From Holophagaceae bacterium (GTDB lineage: Bacteria > Acidobacteriota > Holophagae > Holophagales > Holophagaceae): DNA of 64,000 bases. The DNA is taken from positions 1 to 64,000 of the forward strand of contig WRHW01000006.1 of the NCBI GenBank assembly GCA_009783055.1. The letters run 5' to 3'. Below the pieces are notes generated by a model. That model did not search any database, had not been told where the DNA came from, and saw nothing but the letters and a program-made list of their open reading frames with translations. Shown here in pieces: positions 52,920 to 61,603 of the stretch (its first letter is position 1; each line of letters opens with the position of its first letter). The position numbers and the translations under genes are program-made.

Positions 52920-52955
52920 ATACCAAGTTGCACCCAACCGGGAGCAACTTGGTAT
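52920..52955. repeat. element A5, solo palindrome
   Basis: A 36-bp palindrome ATACCAAGTTGC / GCAACTTGGTAT, loop ACCCAACCGGGA, between the start of the kinase gene and the end of the M28 peptidase gene. Confidence 0.85.
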
Positions 52956-53014
52956 CAGGGGGACGCGTCACTATAGTGAAAACTCTCAGAATTATATCCG
53001 GCTTGCTAAAAACC

Positions 53015-54442
53015 CTAATCTAAATTGGCCAGTTCGTAGCCAAACCTAAACATTAGTTTGGATGTTTTTTCCATTATTTCAGCCTGAACTAGGTTATGCG
53101 TATCTCCGGGTTGGTGGTAGAGGTCTTCTGGTCGGGGACCATTGGAACTAAGGCCAATCAAGGGCACACCCTTTTTGAAAAATGGAACGATATCTCCACT
53201 CCGCACCCCCAATGTCCTTACCATCCTTATATTCCCAAGCACTGATAGCCCCTGATCTGAAGCCTCCAATTTCCCGCGGTGGGTTTCCATCAATTCGCTC
53301 ATGCTTGTATTTACTTTTGTTCCCATTCCGACCATGTCGAAGTTGATGAAGGCTGACATTTTTTTGAATTGAGGAGGTAGGTTCTCTGCAAAGTGGGCTG
53401 ATCCATGTCCGCCCTGTTCCTCGCTACCGAATAAAACAAAAACAACGCTCCTTTTAGGGCGCAAACCATTTTTTACAAATGCTTTAGCTATTTCAATCAC
53501 AACTGCGCTACCAGAGGCATTGTCCTCGGCACCGGGAAACCTAAGCCCTATATGATCCCCAACACCATCCAAATGCCCACCAATCACTACACACTCTTCC
53601 TTGAGTTTGGGGTCAGAGCCTTCAAGCCATGACACCACGTTATAGCCCTCGGACTTAGGGAAGTGGCGAGCCTTAACAGAAAGGTCAATTACTGCATCTA
53701 AAGGAAATGAAGCAGGTTTTTTCGTTTGTCGCAACTGCTTTGTAAGGTCCTCTGTCGTACTACCTTCAGCAGTCAGTAGCTTGTCAAAAAAGGAATCACT
53801 TATCATTGTCACCAAAAACTTTGGAATTAAGTCTCCGTTAGGATGTGCGATTACTGTCGAATAAACATATATTAGCCCCACAGCTCCCCTCTCGCTGGCG
53901 ACCTTCATCCTAGTGCGGTGTTCATCATGGTAAACCCACTTAGGGTCATTGTCAGGAGTACCACGAAAACAGACTACAAACTTGCCCTTAACGTCTACTC
54001 TTGCATAGTCGTCGTAGCCAAGCTCCGGCGCATGAATGCCCCAGCCGACAAATACTGATGGAGCCTTTGTTTGCCCAGAGTCAGAAAACAACAAGGGCAG
54101 AAATTCCTTTAGCAGTTCGGCGGTATGAACTTTTTCTTCATTAAGAGTAGCCACCAAGCTACCCCCATCAAGTACAGAATGGGGCTGTGGATATGCCTGA
54201 AGTTGCCCTTTTAGTCCCAATGATGTAAAGCGTGAAAGCGAATACTTCGCGGCATTCGTATAGCCCGCATGCCCAGTTAGTCGTCCAGCGGTATTTTTAT
54301 CTGATAGTCTAGCAACAGTGGCCACGGCGTCACGCCCCCTTATTGCAGACTCCCCTTTAGCCGTAGCGGCAGTTTGGGATGCCACATAGTTGCTTGGGAG
54401 TGCAAGTAGGAGCAGTGCTAGAAAAGAATTTCTGATGTTCAT
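53015..54442 (-). CDS. secreted M28-family aminopeptidase with a PA-type insert
   Basis: A 475-residue protein with a signal peptide (SFLALLLLALPSNYVASQ). The middle (YDDYARVDVKGKFVVCFRG) is a protease-associated region. The C-terminal M28 zinc-peptidase core has VVIGGHLDGVGDHIG (first histidine and aspartate), GAEDNASGSAVVIEIAKAF (bridging aspartate), VFVLFGSEEQGGHGSAHF (catalytic glutamates), INFDMVGMG (aspartate) and a late histidine in YHQPGDTHNL. It removes N-terminal residues from peptides in the periplasm or outside. GAGG lies 6 nt before the ATG. Confidence 0.9.
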   Translation of the reverse strand: MNIRNSFLALLLLALPSNYVASQTAATAKGESAIRGRDAVATVARLSDKNTAGRLTGHAGYTNAAKYSLSRFTSLGLKGQLQAYPQPHSVLDGGSLVATLNEEKVHTAELLKEFLPLLFSDSGQTKAPSVFVGWGIHAPELGYDDYARVDVKGKFVVCFRGTPDNDPKWVYHDEHRTRMKVASERGAVGLIYVYSTVIAHPNGDLIPKFLVTMISDSFFDKLLTAEGSTTEDLTKQLRQTKKPASFPLDAVIDLSVKARHFPKSEGYNVVSWLEGSDPKLKEECVVIGGHLDGVGDHIGLRFPGAEDNASGSAVVIEIAKAFVKNGLRPKRSVVFVLFGSEEQGGHGSAHFAENLPPQFKKMSAFINFDMVGMGTKVNTSMSELMETHRGKLEASDQGLSVLGNIRMVRTLGVRSGDIVPFFKKGVPLIGLSSNGPRPEDLYHQPGDTHNLVQAEIMEKTSKLMFRFGYELANLD

Positions 54443-54556
54443 GTTTGACCTCGTAAAAAAATTTTATACCAAATTGCATTTTTCCCAATTCTTATTTCCA
54501 CTAAACCACAAATAGCGTTCTCCGTAGCCGTATATACTGATCGAAGAGGAGGTCAC

Positions 54557-54904
54557 ATGCGCTACATAGTTCCATGTTTGCTGGTCGCAGGCATTTTATT
54601 GCCCGCAGATGCCCAAACCCCAAAATTTATTAAGGTAGAAATCGAGACATCTCAAACCAAGAGCCTATTAAGGCAGGGGAAAGGAAGTGAAATTCCTGAA
54701 TCTGTGCTAATCAGATTTCCCATAGCTCTGGCAAAGACATTTTTGAAGACAATTGAAGGCAACGAAATAAAAGTAAACGGCGAAGAAAAACCAGGCATGA
54801 AGGCTGATGAAATACTAAAATTGCTGAATGAATTCAAAGTAGGAGATTTATTGCTGGAGATTACAACCAGTGATGGAGACTATATCAAGATAAGTTTGGA
54901 ATAA
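54557..54904 (+). CDS. small secreted protein of unknown function
   Basis: A 115-residue protein with a clear signal peptide (MRYIVPCLLVAGILLPADAQ) and a strong ribosome site (GAGGAGG 5 nt upstream). The mature part has one long amphipathic stretch (IPESVLIRFPIALAKTFLKT) and ends in KVGDLLLEITTSDGDYIKIS. It resembles short secreted proteins with a C-terminal beta-hairpin, but I do not recognise the family. Followed at once by palindrome A6. It is divergent from the M28 gene. Confidence 0.65.
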   Translation: MRYIVPCLLVAGILLPADAQTPKFIKVEIETSQTKSLLRQGKGSEIPESVLIRFPIALAKTFLKTIEGNEIKVNGEEKPGMKADEILKLLNEFKVGDLLLEITTSDGDYIKISLE

Positions 54905-54920
54905 TAACAAAATGTGTTTA

Positions 54921-54956
54921 ATACCGAGTTGCAACCAAAGCATTGCAACTCGGTAT
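54921..54956. repeat. element A6, diverged solo palindrome
   Basis: Arms ATACCGAGTTGCAA / TTGCAACTCGGTAT. Compared with other A palindromes, CCAAG/CTTGG has become CCGAG/CTCGG, a paired change that keeps the stem. It truncates the transposase remnant on its right: the stop codon of that frame starts in its flank. Confidence 0.8.
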
Positions 54957-55120
54957 TAGTAAACCAAAGTCTGCCGCGTGTTCAGCCGTTCTTTGATGTT
55001 GTCAAATGCCTTTTCTATAAAGTCTTTTCTGCGATAGAGTCCCAGAGCCTTTATCGAATCCATCTTTTCATTGCTATAACAAACAAAACTCCCAGTTAGT
55101 TGTCTTGTTTTATAGAGCAA
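54956..55120 (-). pseudogene. IS1634/IS4-type transposase C-terminal fragment
   Basis: Read on the minus strand from 55120, an open frame gives TGSFVCYSNEKMDSIKALGL, then YRRKDFIEKAFDNIKERLNT and RQTLVY. This matches the conserved C-terminal YR-KD-(V/I)EK-F-LK-RL-R motif of IS1634-like (IS4 superfamily) transposases, including the catalytic-glutamate region. Both sides are cut: an in-frame TAG precedes it and palindrome A6 ends it. No inverted repeats of an intact insertion sequence are seen. The segment also fills the gap between the small secreted protein and pepD. Confidence 0.75.
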
Positions 55121-55130
55121 CTATAAATCC

Positions 55131-56576
55131 TTATTTTTTGGAAAGGATCGCAAGGAGGAATTTCCAGAAGTTACCAACTGATGGTATGTTTACATGCTCT
55201 TCGGGAGTATGTACATCCCACATATCAGGCCCAATAGATACCATCTGCATACCTGGATATTTTTCGCCTATGATGCCACATTCCAGACCTGCGTGAATAG
55301 CGACAACCTCCATATCTTTGCCAAAGGTTGCTTTGTGAACCTCGTTGATTAGCTTGACTAAGTCGCTGTCAGGCTCCGGCTTCCAACCTGGGTAGCCCCC
55401 AATATGAGTTGTCTCAAAACCTCCAAGGGCACAGTGGGCACTCACTCTATCAACGACTGTCATCTTAGATGCATCAATCGAAGAGCGGTGCAACATATAG
55501 AAGCTAACAATGTCTTCTTGAGTATCCAAGACACCTAAGTTTGTACTTGTCTGCACTAAGCCTGGCATCTCAGGACTCATGGCCACCACTCCATGAAGTA
55601 TCGTAAAGAGTGTATTTACAACTGCTATTGCATCATTATCGGCAATCACTTTTGCAGGAAGGTCAACTGGCTCTAGTGTAATTTGAAGATCGGGGTCAAA
55701 TTTTCCAATGGCCTGCTTGGTTTCGGCTACCACAGCAGAAATTATTGATTTAGCCTTTGCCTCATCTTGTAATGCCAAAATTGCCGTAGCCTCGCGTGGT
55801 ATGGCGTTCCGCTTGTTGCCACCCTTTAGGCTGGCGATGCCTACCTTGGTTCCATTTTGAAGCGCGTATAGAGTGCGAGCCAAAATCCTTATTGCATTCC
55901 CCCTGCTACTGTTGATATCAATACCGCTATGTCCACCCTTTAGGCCAGAAACTTTTAGTTTGAAACCTTTGCTACTAGAAGCAGGAGCTGAAAGTGCAAC
56001 TTTCTTTTTGGCTTCTGTATCTATACCACCAGCGCAACCAATTGTTAAGAATCCCTCCTCTTCGCTATCCAAATTGAGAAAATATTTTCCTGTCAGGATG
56101 CCACCTTTAAAGAAGTTGGCACCATTTAAGCCCATCTCTTCATCAATGGTTACAAGCACCTCAACCTGAGGATGTTGTAAATCCTTGGAGGCAAGAATAG
56201 CTAAACCAGTGCAGACACCTACTCCATTGTCAGCACCAAGAGTTGTGCCAACAGCGTAGAGATTATCGCCTTTAATCTGGAGCTTAATTGGGTCTTTGTC
56301 AAAATCATGCACGGTATCTTCGTTTTTTTCGCAAACCATATCTACATGGGCTTGGAGTATAAATCCTGGGAGTTTTTCGTAGCCGGGTGTCGCCGGTTTG
56401 CGTATAACAACGTTTCCAACTTCATCCTGAATGGTTTCTAGCCCAAGGGCGCGCCCCTGCTCGGCAACCCAATTAGCGGCGGCGGCCTCCTTTTTTGATC
56501 CATGAGGAATCTTGCACAGCTCAATGAAATAGTTCCAGAGTAGCTTGGTCTCAGGCTTTTGAAGCAACGCGTCCAT
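55131..56576 (-). CDS. pepD: cytosol non-specific dipeptidase PepD (M20C)
   Basis: A 481-residue zinc dipeptidase. Metal-site motifs are ILQAHVDMVCEKN (histidine and aspartate), TTLGADNGVGVCTGLAIL (bridging aspartate), VTIDEEMGLNGANFF (catalytic glutamates), LNLDSEEEGFLTIGCAGG and a late AIHAGLECGIIGEKYPGMQ. The lid/dimerisation domain lies between. Length and motifs fit PepD. It hydrolyses a wide range of dipeptides in the cytoplasm, the final step of peptide use. AGGAG lies 7 nt before the ATG. Confidence 0.95.
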   Translation of the reverse strand: MDALLQKPETKLLWNYFIELCKIPHGSKKEAAAANWVAEQGRALGLETIQDEVGNVVIRKPATPGYEKLPGFILQAHVDMVCEKNEDTVHDFDKDPIKLQIKGDNLYAVGTTLGADNGVGVCTGLAILASKDLQHPQVEVLVTIDEEMGLNGANFFKGGILTGKYFLNLDSEEEGFLTIGCAGGIDTEAKKKVALSAPASSSKGFKLKVSGLKGGHSGIDINSSRGNAIRILARTLYALQNGTKVGIASLKGGNKRNAIPREATAILALQDEAKAKSIISAVVAETKQAIGKFDPDLQITLEPVDLPAKVIADNDAIAVVNTLFTILHGVVAMSPEMPGLVQTSTNLGVLDTQEDIVSFYMLHRSSIDASKMTVVDRVSAHCALGGFETTHIGGYPGWKPEPDSDLVKLINEVHKATFGKDMEVVAIHAGLECGIIGEKYPGMQMVSIGPDMWDVHTPEEHVNIPSVGNFWKFLLAILSKK

Positions 56577-56730
56577 GGTTTTCTCCTATAGGTTATGGAT
56601 AATAAAACACCCGTTTTGACTATGGAATGAGTCACAGGGATATATATCTATTAAAAACCCTTTTACAAAATCAGTCAATTGTATGGCTGTGGCAATGGCA
56701 GTTTTAATTGTGAAGATTGTTGCGTTTATG

Positions 56731-57786
56731 TCAAAAAATATTTTTGACCAGCATCGCATCCCCATAGCTAAAAAAGCGATATTTTTCCTGTATGGCAATT
56801 TTATAGGCGTGGTGAGCCTGTTCTACACCCAACAGCGCGCAGATCAGCACAAATAGAGTACTTTCGGGCAGGTGGAAGTTAGTCAGGAGATGGTTGGCTG
56901 TAGAAATTTTATATCCGGGGCGAATAAAAATCTTTGTTGCGCCTTTCCGAGCCAGGTTTGCCCCATCCCATGCGGACTCTAGCGTCCTCAGGGCGGTAGT
57001 GCCTATGGCCAGCAGTCCTCTTGAACGATTGTGCAGGGTTTCTTCAAGTTCTAAGGCAGTTTGGTCTGATATTTCATAGCTTTCCTCGTGCATGGCGTGG
57101 TCTTCGATATTTTCGGTAGTCATGGGACGAAATGTTCCCAACCCCACGTGGAGACGTATTGGTCGCCACAGGCAACCATTTTGCTCCAGCGAGTTTATAA
57201 GTGCTTTTGTAAAATGAAGTCCGGCTGTAGGTGCCGCAACAGCTTCACCTTGGCCGGCGTGGAATGTGGTCTGATAGCACTTATCATCCTCAGAATCGGC
57301 AGGGCGTTGAATATATGGTGGTAGCGGCAATTGTCCCATTCCATCTATTGCCTCCCAGTCGATGGGTCTGCCGCCCAATATCTGAATTATCCTCAACCCT
57401 TCCTCTAGTTCAGCTTCAACCAATAGGGTTGCCAAAGTTGCCCCATTGTTGATTTCCACGATACTTGCCTGTTTTCCCTTTCTTAATTTTGCTCCGGGGC
57501 GCACCAGGGCTTCAAAGCGATTGTTGCCGAGTGATTTAAGCAAGAGAGCCTCACCCACGCCGCCACCGTTACGTCGTAAAAATAGTCGCGCATGACGAAC
57601 CTTTACATCGTTTGGAACACATAGCGATTCCGCAGGTACCCATTCTGATAACTGTCGGATATGTGAGTGATACAACTTTCCACTAACTACATCCACAACC
57701 AACAACCTGGCTCCGTCCCGCTCTTTGGAGGGGTGTTGGGCAATTAATATCTCTGGGAGATCAAATTTGAAATCAACACGTTTCAT
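56731..57786 (-). CDS. queA: S-adenosylmethionine:tRNA ribosyltransferase-isomerase
   Basis: A protein of about 351 residues from queuosine synthesis; it adds the ribosyl part of S-adenosylmethionine to 7-aminomethyl-7-deazaguanine at tRNA position 34. It opens MKRVDFKFDLPEILIAQHPS and has ARLLVVDVVSGKLYHSHI, LPLPPYIQRPADSEDDKCYQ, AAPTAGLHFTKALINSLEQN, VGLGTFRPM, GTTALRTLESAW and the C-terminal LLTNFHLPESTLFVLICALL. ATG 57786 is chosen by family alignment; there is no clear ribosome site. Divergent from hppA. Confidence 0.95.
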   Translation of the reverse strand: MKRVDFKFDLPEILIAQHPSKERDGARLLVVDVVSGKLYHSHIRQLSEWVPAESLCVPNDVKVRHARLFLRRNGGGVGEALLLKSLGNNRFEALVRPGAKLRKGKQASIVEINNGATLATLLVEAELEEGLRIIQILGGRPIDWEAIDGMGQLPLPPYIQRPADSEDDKCYQTTFHAGQGEAVAAPTAGLHFTKALINSLEQNGCLWRPIRLHVGLGTFRPMTTENIEDHAMHEESYEISDQTALELEETLHNRSRGLLAIGTTALRTLESAWDGANLARKGATKIFIRPGYKISTANHLLTNFHLPESTLFVLICALLGVEQAHHAYKIAIQEKYRFFSYGDAMLVKNIF

Positions 57787-57992
57787 TGTGTGTAGGATAT
57801 AATATCTGCCAGTCACTAACCACTATTTTCCGCTGTCAGCTAATAACGCAAAAATGTGAAACTGTTTTGGCACCAACTGGCAAAAAAATGTTTGGAGTTG
57901 AAAACCAATATAAATCATTTTTCTGCTATATTTACGGTTAGAGGGGAATTTGCCTCTCATATTTGCCAGTACCTTCATTTCAGGAGTGCAAA

Positions 57993-60746
57993 ATGCTTAT
58001 CAGGTGGTTAAAACAGCTAACAGCCTCGCCTAAAGCGCGACTTGCCTATTTAGTTGGCTTGCTGGCGTTTTTTGGAGGTGCCATTTTTCTGCGTGCCCAA
58101 AGTGTTATAGACGCTGGAAATGGCTCAGGTGATGGACATGGCTTTCAATGGTTCACTCCATTTCTCGATAAAGAAAATTTTAATATCTTCGAGCGAGTCT
58201 GCCTTATAGTTGTTGTGGGAATAGCCATTGCTGGATTGCTTTATGCCCTGATGCTGGTTAAGCAGGTAAGAAATGCAGATTCGGGCACACCCAAAATGCA
58301 GGAAGTAGCGTCTGCTGTTAGGGAAGGTGCTATGGCTTATCTTTCGGCACAATTTAGAAAGATTGGTCCTTTAATTCTCGTTATCACTGTTGTTCTCTAT
58401 TTCACCACGGCAAGCGATTATGCCGCTTTCAAATTTGGCCGTGCAATTGCCTTCATGGTTGGTGCACTATTTTCTTGGGCGGTAGGGTATGTGGGTATGC
58501 GCTTGGCCACCATTGGCAACCTCCGTGTCGCCGCCGCCGCAAAACACAGCTATGGCCTTGCAATGCAACTTGGCTACCGCACTGGCACGATCACCGGTAT
58601 GCTCACAGACGGTCTGGGACTCTTGGGGGGCACGCTGATATTCCTCTTATATGGAACCGAAGCATACGAGGCTCTGCTTGGCTTTGGATTTGGTGGAACT
58701 CTGTTGGCTCTCTTCATGCGAGTTGGAGGAGGAATTTATACCAAGGCCGCAGATGTAGGTGCCGACTTAGTTGGCAAGATCGAAAAAGACATTCCCGAAG
58801 ATGACCCCCGCAACGCGGCGACCATCGCTGATAATGTTGGTGACAACGTGGGCGACTGCGCGGGAATGGCCGCAGATATTTTTGAAAGCTACGAGGTTAC
58901 AATTGTCGCCGCTATGATTCTTGGCATGGCAACCTTTGGTCACAAGGGTGTGCTTTTTCCACTATTAGTTAGAGCCATTGGCGTTGTGGCCTCTATCATC
59001 AGTACCTATACTGTTAAAGCTGGCCCTAATGACACAAGCGACACAGCTCTCAAGAGCGTTCACAGGGGGTTCTGGATAGGTTCAGTGCTTTCTGTAGTAG
59101 GCTTCATCGTATTGGGCTTCTTCTATCTCCGCTTCGATCCGACCATTGTGCAAAAAATGGGTGACATGGCCAATTACGCTTTCCCTGGTGGAAACCCAGC
59201 GAACCTTCCTTTCTGGGCAAACTTTGGGGTTGAATACCTAGACATGCGCCCCGCCATAACCTGCCTGATAGGTGTCTTTTTGGCTGTAGCATTAAATAAA
59301 GTGACAAGCTATTACACCCATACAAGTCACAAGCCTGTGCAAGGTCTTGCAAAAAATTGCACCACTGGACATGCTACTAACATCATCGAAGGCTTTGCTG
59401 TTGGCTATGAATCCACTGTCGCAACGTTAGTGATTTTGGCCGCCGCCATTTTTGTCTCAGTACTAGTCTATACTGGCACTTCGCCTATGTTTATTGCTTA
59501 TGGCGTTGCAATGGCAGGTATTGGTCTGCTGACTCTAACAGGCAATACCATTTCTATGGATGTCTTTGGACCAGTTGCAGATAACGCAAACGGCATTGGC
59601 GAAATGGGCTACGAAAAAGATGAAATGGAAGCTAAGGAGGTAGGTAGCTATCAGCGCGCCCGACAGATATTGGCAGACCTAGATGCTGTAGGCAACACCA
59701 CCAAGGCTGAAACAAAGGGTATCGCCATTGGCAGTGCTGTTATAGCGGCAGTATCATTGTTCGCCAGCTTCATTGCCGTCATTGCTGTGGGTAGCGAAGA
59801 CAAAATTGCAGAAATGACGATGAAACAGTATAACGAACATTCCAGTATGCTCTCTGTTGCAGACCCCAAAATCTTAATTGGTTTGCTGATAGGTGGAGCA
59901 GTTCCTTTCCTGTTTAGTTCCAGCCTTATCAGAGCTGTTGGACGCGCCGCCTACTACATCGTTAAGGAATGTCGAGTCCAATTCCGAGATGCCGATATTT
60001 GGGCAGGTAAGAAAAAGCCCGACTACGGTCGTGTGGTTGACATCTGCACCTCAACTGCTCAAAAAGAACTAATTGGCCCCGGACTATTGGCGATTGTTGC
60101 CCCCATGACAGTCGGTCTCTTACTCGGCCCCTATGCCTTAGGGGGATTTCTGGCTGGTATGATAGTGGTTGGCCAACTGCTTGCTGTGTTTATGGCTAAT
60201 GCCGGCGGAGCTTGGGATAACGCCAAAAAGCTAATTGAAGATGGGGTATATGGTGGCAAGGGTAGCGAGGCTCACAAAGCCGCCGTCACAGGCGACACGG
60301 TTGGCGACCCACTGAAAGATACAGCCGGCCCTGCAATTAATCCGCTGATTAAGGTTATGAACATGGTCAGCTTGTTGTTGTTAGGCGTTATTATGAGCTT
60401 CTCCCTCAGTGGGGGCAGAATCATCACCCGCGATATGCTTGATACTAGGGAAAATATAGTGCCTATTACTGAAAGTATGGTTGGGCAAAAGATGGATGCC
60501 ATCGGAACTGCTGATACTTCAGTATATACAGTGACAATTACAGAAGAGATGGTAGGTCAAACATTGCACCATACAGAAATTGTAGATACCACAGTTGGTG
60601 AGATGCTTATCACACCTGACATGGTAGGCCAACCCATGAATACTAATAAGACTATCGGGGCTATTTTGGCTCTCATTTGCCTTGCAGTAATAGTTTGGGG
60701 AGTATTGCAGAGCAAGAAGGAAACCCCAGGGCTGATTGAAGAATAG
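57993..60746 (+). CDS. hppA: membrane proton-translocating pyrophosphatase with a repeated C-terminal insert
   Basis: A protein of about 917 residues with some 16 membrane segments. The pyrophosphate site is intact: KAADVGADLVGKIEKDIPED, DPRNAATIADNVGDNVGDC, a later NANGIGEMGYEKDEME and GDTVGDPLKDTAGPAINPLI. The motif GNTTKA (lysine rather than alanine at the second-last position) marks K+-independent proton pumps. About 90 extra residues lie before the last helix, with three copies of an ITxxMVGQ motif and one weaker copy. AGGAG lies 7 nt before ATG 57993. It stores energy from pyrophosphate as a proton gradient. Confidence 0.94.
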   Translation: MLIRWLKQLTASPKARLAYLVGLLAFFGGAIFLRAQSVIDAGNGSGDGHGFQWFTPFLDKENFNIFERVCLIVVVGIAIAGLLYALMLVKQVRNADSGTPKMQEVASAVREGAMAYLSAQFRKIGPLILVITVVLYFTTASDYAAFKFGRAIAFMVGALFSWAVGYVGMRLATIGNLRVAAAAKHSYGLAMQLGYRTGTITGMLTDGLGLLGGTLIFLLYGTEAYEALLGFGFGGTLLALFMRVGGGIYTKAADVGADLVGKIEKDIPEDDPRNAATIADNVGDNVGDCAGMAADIFESYEVTIVAAMILGMATFGHKGVLFPLLVRAIGVVASIISTYTVKAGPNDTSDTALKSVHRGFWIGSVLSVVGFIVLGFFYLRFDPTIVQKMGDMANYAFPGGNPANLPFWANFGVEYLDMRPAITCLIGVFLAVALNKVTSYYTHTSHKPVQGLAKNCTTGHATNIIEGFAVGYESTVATLVILAAAIFVSVLVYTGTSPMFIAYGVAMAGIGLLTLTGNTISMDVFGPVADNANGIGEMGYEKDEMEAKEVGSYQRARQILADLDAVGNTTKAETKGIAIGSAVIAAVSLFASFIAVIAVGSEDKIAEMTMKQYNEHSSMLSVADPKILIGLLIGGAVPFLFSSSLIRAVGRAAYYIVKECRVQFRDADIWAGKKKPDYGRVVDICTSTAQKELIGPGLLAIVAPMTVGLLLGPYALGGFLAGMIVVGQLLAVFMANAGGAWDNAKKLIEDGVYGGKGSEAHKAAVTGDTVGDPLKDTAGPAINPLIKVMNMVSLLLLGVIMSFSLSGGRIITRDMLDTRENIVPITESMVGQKMDAIGTADTSVYTVTITEEMVGQTLHHTEIVDTTVGEMLITPDMVGQPMNTNKTIGAILALICLAVIVWGVLQSKKETPGLIEE

Positions 60747-60770
60747 AGTTTGGCTGTTTCAGTTTCCCTG

Positions 60771-60802
60771 ACTCTAAATGGCATGCTTGTGCTATTTAGA
60801 GT
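60771..60802. other. stem-loop after hppA
   Basis: A 13-bp stem (ACTCTAAATGGCA / TGCTATTTAGAGT, with one G-T pair) and a 6-nt loop, 24 bp after the hppA stop. There is no T-run, so it may protect the 3' end of the message rather than terminate. Confidence 0.5.
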
Positions 60803-60831
60803 TGGAGAAATTGCAGATCACTATGACATGC

Positions 60832-60866
60832 TCCAAGCGTTGCTTTTCACAAGTAAACGACTATAA
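60832..60866. repeat. small repeat E, copy 2
   Basis: TCCAAGCGTTGCTTTTCACA followed by AGTAAACGACTATAA, matching copy 1 at 22593-22627 with a few differences. It lies between hppA and rubrerythrin. Confidence 0.55.
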
Positions 60867-60966
60867 TGCTCTTATGTGCTATTGTTCAGGAAGCCTGCTA
60901 TTGCCATGGGGGCATTTTTGTGAATTAGCGAGTCACATTCCTTGCAGGTGTAGCCACTTGTATTTC

Positions 60967-60984
60967 TCCGGCAGTGATGCCGGA
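60967..60984 (+). promoter_or_regulatory. leader hairpin before rubrerythrin
   Basis: A perfect 7-bp stem TCCGGCA / TGCCGGA with a GTGA loop (GNRA type), 9 nt before the AGGAG of the rubrerythrin gene. It could influence translation or message stability. Confidence 0.4.
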
Positions 60985-61006
60985 TGGACAATTTAGGAGA
61001 ATTGCC

Positions 61007-61558
61007 ATGAAGAAATTTATCTGTACTGTTTGCGGTTATGTTCACGAGGGTTCTGAACCCCCTGAAAAATGCCCCCAATGCAAAGTGCCTGCCAGCAAAT
61101 TCAAAGAGCAGTCCGGCGATAACCTGGCATTTGCCGATGAGCATAGAATAGGTGTTGCAAAGGATGTTGACCCGGAAATCATTGAAGGATTACGCCAAAA
61201 CTTCATGGGAGAGTGCACAGAAGTTGGGATGTACTTGGCCATGAGTCGGCAGGCGGATAGGGAGGGCTACCCTGAAGTTGCCGAAGCCTATAAGCGGATT
61301 GCCTTTGAAGAAGCCGAACACGCCGCCAAGTTTGCAGAATTGCTCGGTGAAGTTGTTGACGTTTCAACTAAGAAAAATCTAGAGATGCGAGTTCTAGCAG
61401 AACATGGTGCTACTCAGGGCAAGAAGGATTTAGCGACAAAAGCAAAGCAACTTAACCTTGATGCCATTCATGATACGGTACACGAGATGTGTAAGGATGA
61501 AGCTCGCCACGGCATGGCCTTCCAAGGATTGTTGAAAAGGCATTTTGGTGCCAGCTAA
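61007..61558 (+). CDS. rubrerythrin with N-terminal rubredoxin domain
   Basis: A protein of about 183 residues that reduces hydrogen peroxide in anaerobes and microaerophiles. The rubredoxin-like iron site is at the N-terminus ([12 protein letters not shown] and [11 protein letters not shown]), the reversed domain order compared with classical rubrerythrin. The four-helix di-iron domain follows, with [45 protein letters not shown] and [17 protein letters not shown] holding the ExxH ligands. AGGAG lies 7 nt before ATG 61007. Oxidative-stress control is likely but no operator is recognised. Confidence 0.94.
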   Translation: MKKFICTVCGYVHEGSEPPEKCPQCKVPASKFKEQSGDNLAFADEHRIGVAKDVDPEIIEGLRQNFMGECTEVGMYLAMSRQADREGYPEVAEAYKRIAFEEAEHAAKFAELLGEVVDVSTKKNLEMRVLAEHGATQGKKDLATKAKQLNLDAIHDTVHEMCKDEARHGMAFQGLLKRHFGAS

Positions 61559-61603
61559 CAGAAGAATGGTTCAAACCCATCAAAACATTTTTTGGAGCAT
61601 TCC

